Shown: piece by piece, positions 58,389 through 64,000 of the stretch | How positions within the stretch are numbered: the stretch's first letter is position 1 | How the letters are laid out: each line of letters starts with the position of its first letter | Assembly: GCF_027887165.1 (NCBI RefSeq) | Contig: NC_077235.1 | Coordinates: 10,747,033-10,811,032 of the forward strand | Source: Monodelphis domestica | Taxonomy: Eukaryota; Chordata; Mammalia; Didelphimorphia; Didelphidae | DNA: 64,000 nt | Direction of reading: 5' to 3' | Notes under the pieces: model-generated | The model's database searches: none | What the model was told of the DNA's origin: nothing | The model's input: only the letters and a program-made list of their open reading frames with translations | Translations under genes and position numbers: made by a program

Positions 58389-58524
58389 GTGTTTGCTTTC
58401 TGATGTGGGGTGTTCTCTCCTCTCCAGGTCCCTGAGGCCCTGCTGCTGGTAGTGCCTGGCTTGTAGTCTGTCTGTCTCTTTCTCTTGACTTTGGACAACC
58501 AAAGAGGATGAAGAAAAGCTGTTG

Positions 58525-58605
58525 CTGGCACAGAACACTTTATTAAGTGCTCAGCACGTTGCTTGGCACCTAGTAAATGCTTAATGGACACTTGTTCATT
58601 CATTC
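58525..58605 (+). mobile_element. L2 LINE 3' terminus, sense
   Basis: 'cagcacgttgcttggcacctagtaaatgcttaatgg' and 'acttgttcattcatt' are the sense L2 3' end. Confidence 0.75.
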
Positions 58606-59184
58606 CCCAAATGATGATGCCACCACCAGCAGGAGGCTTCCGAAATCGGGAGACAGTGGCCCTATGAGCACATTCTGATTCATGCACAGGCTTAGGGCCT
58701 AAACTCCTGAGGAACGCTCATCCACACAATATTGTGCTGTGTAGTAACTCGACCTTTGGAGACATTTGGAAGCCAGCAAAGTGAAGTGGTTTATTTATAC
58801 AATATTTGCAGTTGTGTGGGCCCATTAGTGTGAGACAAACCATTGAGCAGAGAATGCAGGGAGCAGGCTCAGGAAGCCCACATGTGTAAACGCTCAGCAA
58901 AGTGGACTCGCATTTCAGAATTGCAGCAAACCGTTTTTGCCAGGATGCAGGAGATTCTTTGTGTGGGGTCACCGGATGCTGTGTGTCGTGGAGGGGGTAG
59001 TTAAGTTAGTAAATGGTCCCAAGGCAGGGGGTGGAGTGGGTCCAGGGCTCAAGTTTGTGCAGAGCCTGGCCAAGTGATGCCGGATTGCTACTTTCAGAGG
59101 CTGGATAAGGGGAGTAGCTGCATCTGCGAATGGGCTGAGCTGAAACGCAGTCCCAGAAGAGAGATGGTCACTATTCTCCCAGTC
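58606..59184. other. Repeat-poor block, candidate conserved element
   Basis: 58640-58960 has no recognised repeat and mixed composition with scattered CpGs. No coding frame supported. Confidence 0.4.
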
Positions 59185-59370
59185 ATGGGATCTTTGATAT
59201 GGGATTGGAAGGCACCTTAAAAGTTACCGAGTCCAACTCTTTGCTTTATAGATGAGGAAACTGAGGCCCAGGGAGGGGAAGGGACTTGCCCAAGGTCACA
59301 TAAATAGCAAATAATAGAGCCAGAATTTGAACCCATGTCTTTTGACTCCAAATGCTTCCTTGTCAGCTTT
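59185..59370 (-). mobile_element. MIR, antisense
   Basis: 'gagtccaactctttgctttatagatgagg', 'gggacttgcccaaggtcacataa' and 'gaatttgaacccatgtcttttgactcc'. Confidence 0.85.
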
Positions 59371-59701
59371 CCCAGTCTCCTCCTGGCACTAAGCAGGCTG
59401 GTGTCCCAGAAATGGGGCTTGTGCCATAGCAATCATGGATGCTACTTGGATCGCTCTTACCTCTCTGAGGTCCTCTCGGGGCTTCGTTATTAGAATGATG
59501 CAACCGTACGGTGGCGCCCGTGATGCCCCTCTGGGATAGGGAAAAAATACCCACCTAAGCAGCTGAGTCCTGGAGCTGCCACTCCTAACCTGACACCACC
59601 AAAGAAGCCTCCCTGGGGAATAAGGGCCCCGGCACCACGGAAACCTGGCTTCATCAACAGTGCAGCCTCAGCTCTTGGGAGGAGCACGATGAAGTGGCCA
59701 G

Positions 59702-59705
<4 letters not shown>

Positions 59706-59743
<38 letters not shown>
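59706..59743. repeat. (TG)n microsatellite, 19 units
   Basis: Perfect alternating TG for 38 bases. Confidence 0.97.
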
Positions 59744-59745
<2 letters not shown>

Positions 59746-60189
59746 CAGACCTCTCCAGCTTCCCCCTGCCAGGCCCCAATAATCATAATCCGTGTAATGA
59801 AACCAACAACTATACATATAATTTCCTTCAGAGCAAAACTATAGATTTGTGTAAAATGACTCGTCGACTCTTGAGCACGTATCAGGCCGGAGTGTTTGGC
59901 TATAATGATTTCTTATTGACATAATGACAACTTTAAGCTAAGCAGTTAAGACTCTATATTTCTTCAATGGCCTCCCTACACACTGTAAATTGAAATGTAC
60001 ATTAAAACAGTCAATCTTCGTTTTCCAGCAACACTGAGAGGGAATTGACTGTATTTTTATTAAAAATCTGGGATCTAGCCGAGATTAGACTCTATTGAGT
60101 ATGAACCGTACCCAGGCGTTCCTTGTGAATAACTGACTCTTCAGGCCTGGGCAGCTGGGAGCCTGTGGGCCACCAGAGAAGGAACTCGG
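59744..60189. other. AT-rich single-copy block, strong candidate conserved non-coding element
   Basis: No repeat signature. Words such as 'ccaataatcataatccgtgtaatgaaacc', 'gactcgtcgactcttgagcacg' and 'tataatgatttcttattgacataatgac' mix homeodomain-type cores with retained CpGs. That is unusual in AT-rich neutral DNA. No open frame. Confidence 0.45.
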
Positions 60190-60290
60190 AACTCAGAAGG
60201 AAAAGGACTTAGGTTCAAAGCTCTTCCACCCAGTGCCTGCGTGACGTGGGGGCAAATCCTTCCACCTCAGAGCCACAACTAGGGTGGGAT
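60190..60290 (+). mobile_element. MIR/THER head fragment
   Basis: 'gacttaggttcaaagctcttcc' and 'gtgggggcaaatccttccacctc'. Confidence 0.55.
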
Positions 60291-60529
60291 AGTCAAGGTC
60301 TCCTTACAGGGCACAGAATTTCAGTGGAAAGGCTCTGAAGGCCCTTGTTAAAGTTGCTAGGAGCCGGTGCAGGCAGGTGTCCTGAGGTCTCTGTTACCCT
60401 TTTGGGAGGAGCAGTAGGATCCTTTCCCGACCCACTGCTGCTCCTCCTCTTCTGAGGGGACCTTTCATGCTGCTTGCCCTGGGTATGTTTCATGACACTT
60501 CACCCAGATACAAAAATTCCTCATCTTAA

Positions 60530-60640
60530 CTCTGCTTCTCTTTCTCTGGGCCTCAGTTCCCTTTTCTGTAAAATAGTGACTATAGAGTAGATCACCCAGC
60601 AGGTTGCTTCCAACTCGAAAGCTATAATCCCTTAAACTCT
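60530..60640 (+). mobile_element. MIR CORE/3' fragment
   Basis: 'gggcctcagttcccttttctgtaaaatag' and 'gcaggttgcttccaactcg'. Confidence 0.65.
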
Positions 60641-61239
60641 GATCTGGTTGGTGGCTCATTTATTTCTCATTCCTTCAGAGTAGCCGGGATGGAAATTCTT
60701 GGAGAGTGTGTTTAGGCCCTTCTCTGTCCTCTTGGATTATTTTTAGCAAATGCCTGGGTCCTAGCTGTCTCGGAAGCTCGTGTGAGTCCCATTTCAGGTC
60801 TTTGTAGGAGCTGGTGGAGGCGGCTTTAGGAAGCTGACGTAGCGGGAAGGATGAGACCAATGAGAGACCAACCTTGCAAGGGGCCTGGTTCATTCCCTGG
60901 ATGTGGGGGTCAGGGGAAGGGAAGGCAGCCGAGATGACCTTGACTAGTGTGCAGTCACCGAGAGTGCCAGGGAGTGTAGAAGGTTGGAAGAAAAGAAAAG
61001 ATGGAAGCAGATAGCTGTGAGGTGGTGCCCATGCTTACCTCAAACAGATGCTTCTAAAACGTTGCTGGGAGATGACAGTGGCGCCAGTCACATGCTCCCC
61101 ATTAGCACATACTCTCCATTGGATCCACCAGAAGGTTAGGCACAGCACTGGAGGCCATGGGGACTTGCATTAATGCTACCTGACAAAGGGTTAGGCTTCA
61201 GCATGTCCCAGGACTTGCTGTCTGGAGTGGAAGTATTTG
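60641..61239. other. Single-copy DNA, no gene seen
   Basis: No recognised repeat or gene. Confidence 0.45.
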
Positions 61240-61375
61240 AACTCATTGTTCAGAGGACAAAACAGGGTCACATGGGATAAATGAAATGCCCAAAGTCACA
61301 CACATTATTATGTAGCAGAGGCAGAATTTGAACCCATTTCCTCCAACCCCATGCACTCTTTCCACCATCGTCATT
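61240..61375 (-). mobile_element. MIR, antisense
   Basis: 'gaaatgcccaaagtcacaca' and 'gcagaatttgaacccatttcctcc'. Confidence 0.72.
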
Positions 61376-62649
61376 CTGCCAAGACATAACCATGGGCGAT
61401 GGTTTTGTGTCAGACGGTCCTTGAAAAAACCTGAGAAGCACAAAGAAGTCAGATATGGGATGGGCCAAGGAGCCAGACCCGCCATATTGCATGCTACTAT
61501 TTTGATCCTTAAATCTTAACAATTGCAACCCCTTAAGACAGGCAGAAGCCACAGGGTGGGGGTGAGAGGCACCGAATCTGTCCGGGGCCTAGGCCATCCA
61601 TCTGGCTAAGAGCAGTCTTTCAATACATCGGAAAGAGGAAATCTCAACACCTATTCTCAGAGATGATGGTGCTAAATGGGAATGACGTTCTTGAGTGCCC
61701 ATTCACAGCCATCAATCTCAAATGGGATTGCAGTAGAGGAACAGAAATGACCAGTGAGGAAAGAAATGTTCTCATGTTTTCAGAAGAATTTACTATTTAG
61801 TGACAAGTTCTCCCGCCTGTTGATGCCCCTCGTCTTTGGCAGACAACAGCTGTGCTCCCTCCCTCCTTCCCTGGCTAGCAGATCGTCTCAGAAAAATCGA
61901 AGGGCCATACGTTTTGGAAATCCTAATTCAGAGCCCTTCACATGGAATCTCTGAGGGTTTTCATTGCTAGGAAAGACAGGAAAGTGTACCTGGTTCTCCC
62001 TCCTTTCCCTGAACCCCTTATTTCCTTGGAGAAAATGTCCCCAAATTTGATCTTCCAAGGAGATCGCTTATGTGCTATGATTTCAGGGGAGGTGGGAAGG
62101 TTAGCCCCATCCCCTCAGCCCAAGAATACCTCCCTCAATCTGCTTGATGATGCCTGAAATTGCGCAATTAGAGCTTCATTCCTTTGACTGTGACCTTTGT
62201 CCCCTGTTAAAATGCAAATACCTCTGGGAGAGCTAACTTATAAATCATCTCCACCTCATTGTGAATGAGTCTATCAGCTCCTTTCCTAAGAATACTTGGG
62301 GAGGGGGACAGGAAACTACTACTTGAATTAGGAGAAGTACCAGGAATGCCAGAGATAAACTTTGCAGAGATCTTGCCCTACAACAGGGGAAAGAAATACT
62401 CTTGGGGCCTACTATGTGATATGCAGGAAGGGAGAGACTGGAGATGGGAAGAGCTAATAGGAAGCTGGCATGGTGGGCCTCCCAGTAAGTGTCTTGGGAT
62501 GGTCTGTATCCATTTCCATTTGTTCACATACAGAAGATAGTCTCTCACTCAACGAGTCATTTTCAGGCACACCCACTGCATTGGAAACTGTGCCAACAAT
62601 AACTTGCCATACCACGGCCCCTTTCATACACCCCTGCAATTGAGCTCTC
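61376..62649. other. Repeat-poor DNA, candidate regulatory block
   Basis: No repeat recognised over about 1.27 kb. 62160-62290 holds tgacctttg (nuclear-receptor-like half site), atgcaaat (POU octamer type) and an AT-rich flank. No gene supported. Confidence 0.45.
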
Positions 62650-62722
62650 AACCAGTGTTATGTGGTAGATCCTCTTACTTCCATTTTTCCAGATGAGAAA
62701 ACTAAGGCTCAGGAAGGCTAGT
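62650..62722 (-). mobile_element. MIR, antisense, left part of a copy split by L1
   Basis: 'cttccatttttccagatgagaaaactaaggctcaggaagg'. The rest of the MIR resumes at 63397 as 'ctctggccacacagtcagagc'. Confidence 0.7.
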
Positions 62723-63396
62723 CTTTTTAAAATAAATTATTTAATTTGTTAATTTAGAATATTTTTCCATGGTTACAAGAGTCATGTTCTTTCCCAACCC
62801 TCCCCCCAACCCCCTCCCATAGTTGACATGCATTTCCACTGGATTTAACATGTGTCATTGATCAAGACCTATTTCCATATTATTGATATTTTCACTGGGG
62901 TGATCGTTTAGACTCTACATCCCCAATCATATCCCCTTCTGTGTTTCTGCTTCTACAGTTCTTTCTCTGGATGTGGATAGTGTCTTTCTTATAGGTCTCT
63001 CAGAATTGTTCTGGATCACTGCTAGTAGAGAAGTCCATTACATTCGATTGTGCCACAGTGTATCCGTCTCTGTGTACAATGTTCTCCTGGTTCTGCTCCT
63101 TTCACTCTGCATCACTTCCTGGAGGTCCTTTCAGTTCACGTGGAATCCCTCCTGTTCATCATTCCTTTGAGCACAATAGTGTTCCATCACCAACAGACAC
63201 CACAATGTGTTCAGCCATTCCCCAGTTGATGGGCATCCCCTTGTTTTCCAATTTTTGGCCACCACAAAGAGTTCAGCTATGAATATTCTTGTACAAGTCT
63301 TTTTCCTTATGATCTCTATGGGGTATAAACCCAGCAGTGCTATGGTTGGATCAAAGGGCAGACAGTCTTTTAGCACCCTTTGGGCATAGTTCCAAA
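62723..63396 (-). mobile_element. 5'-truncated L1 3' end, antisense, with target-site duplication
   Basis: T-rich left end, 'aatatttttccatggttacaagag', 'gttctcctggttctgctcc', 'cagccattccccagttgatgggcatcccc', 'gggtataaacccagcagtgctatgg'. Low divergence from the marsupial L1 3' UTR I recall. The direct repeat caggaaggctag flanks it at 62711-62722 and about 63397-63408. It splits an antisense MIR. Confidence 0.9.
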
Positions 63397-63442
63397 TTGC
63401 CTTCAGGAAGGCTAGGCTTGGCTCTGGCCACACAGTCAGAGC

Positions 63443-63810
63443 TACTAAAATCATTTTCCTAAGAGACAAGTTTGACCATGTCACCCTTCTACTCAAAAAG
63501 CTTCAATGGCTCCCTATTACCTCTAGGGAAAAGTTCCAACTTTGGGGCTTGGTATTCAAAGCTTATATTACTCTGTCTCCAACCCACCTTTGGAGACATT
63601 CCACTTTACTCTTCTTCATGTGCTCTCCATTCTAGCTAAATAACTTAGCCATCAATCTCTTGCCTTTATGCATTTGTACAGACCACTCCCTTGTTCCTGG
63701 AATGCCCTGTCTTCCTCATTGCTGCTTCTCAAAATCTTTACTTCTCCTCAAGGTTTAGATTTCTTTTCCTCCCTAAAGCCTCTCCTCTAGTTATCAGTGT
63801 TGCCTTCCTT
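63443..63810 (+). mobile_element. L2 LINE ORF2 C-terminus and 3' end, sense
   Basis: 'gaccatgtcacccttctactc', 'gcttcaatggctccctattacc', 'ccttgttcctggaatgccctgtc' and 'ccctaaagcctctcctctagtt' follow L2 order in sense. Confidence 0.82.
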
Positions 63811-63819
63811 TGTAGATTT

Positions 63820-64000
63820 GTCTTGTCATTCAGTCATTTCAGTCCGTCTGATTCTTGGTGACCCTATTTGGATTTGGCTCAGTAAAGATACTGGAGTGGT
63901 TTGCCATTCCCTTGTCCAGCTCATTTTCTAGGCAAGATCGCCGAATGTTTGCTACCAGGGTGAAGTGACTTGGCCAGGCTGAATTTGAACACAATGAGAT
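63820..64000 (-). mobile_element. MAR1 CORE-SINE, antisense, cut by window end
   Basis: BovB/RTE-like tail 'cagtccgtctgattcttggtgacc' and 'agatactggagtggtttgcc', then CORE 'gaagtgacttggccagg'. The head lies beyond the window. Confidence 0.88.

Noticed and set aside
57915-58687. 207- and 220-codon minus frames
   Set aside because: Mostly translation of the GGAA/GAAA tract, and the flanks have no domain.

Overview
The window looks like intergenic or intronic DNA from a marsupial, most likely a didelphid opossum of the Monodelphis type. That call rests on the repeats. Many copies of a tRNA-headed SINE end in a 'cattgcctagcccttaccactc' type tail (I recall it as SINE1_MD). There are MAR1-type CORE-SINEs with a BovB/RTE-like tail, THER1/MIR elements, marsupial-type L1 3' ends, and many L2, L3 and RTE fossils. 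Family names come from memory, not from a database search.

I found no protein-coding gene, rRNA, tRNA gene or CRISPR array that I can support. Open frames are short or are translations of simple repeats. The longest ones, on TTCC/GGAA and CT tracts, encode Leu-Pro-Ser-Phe or Arg-Glu-Gly-Lys runs.

Layout: 0-4 kb is old SINEs and single-copy DNA. 4.2-5.9 kb is a fossil RTE LINE in two opposed pieces. 6.3-9.1 kb is a minus-strand L1 or half-L1 with an internal duplication and a nested SINE. 9.4-11.2 kb is a SINE cluster with a tandem duplication. 11.2-14.6 kb is a GC-richer, repeat-poor island with a Z-DNA-like run and G-quadruplex motifs. 14.8-19.5 kb holds a possible LTR fossil, L3, L2, and an L1 carrying a TTCC/TTTC tract plus two further insertions. 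21-27 kb is long L2 fossils with nested SINEs. 27-45 kb is mostly single-copy DNA with scattered L2 and MIR. 46.4 kb holds a small mariner-type palindrome inside an L2. 49-51 kb has L1, hAT-like and L3 pieces. 52.6-58.4 kb contains three large purine/pyrimidine tracts. 59.7-62.6 kb is repeat-poor with candidate conserved elements. 62.7-64 kb is an L1 inserted in a MIR, then L2 and MAR1.

Two scale-wide points stand out. Nearly all long LINE copies (L1 and L2) lie on the minus strand, the pattern expected if the window lies inside a gene transcribed along the plus strand. Several nested insertions keep target-site duplications, so their relative ages can be ordered. I saw no convincing new biological system. 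The most useful leads are the nested and rearranged elements, the palindromic MITE, the LINE strand bias and the candidate conserved non-coding blocks.
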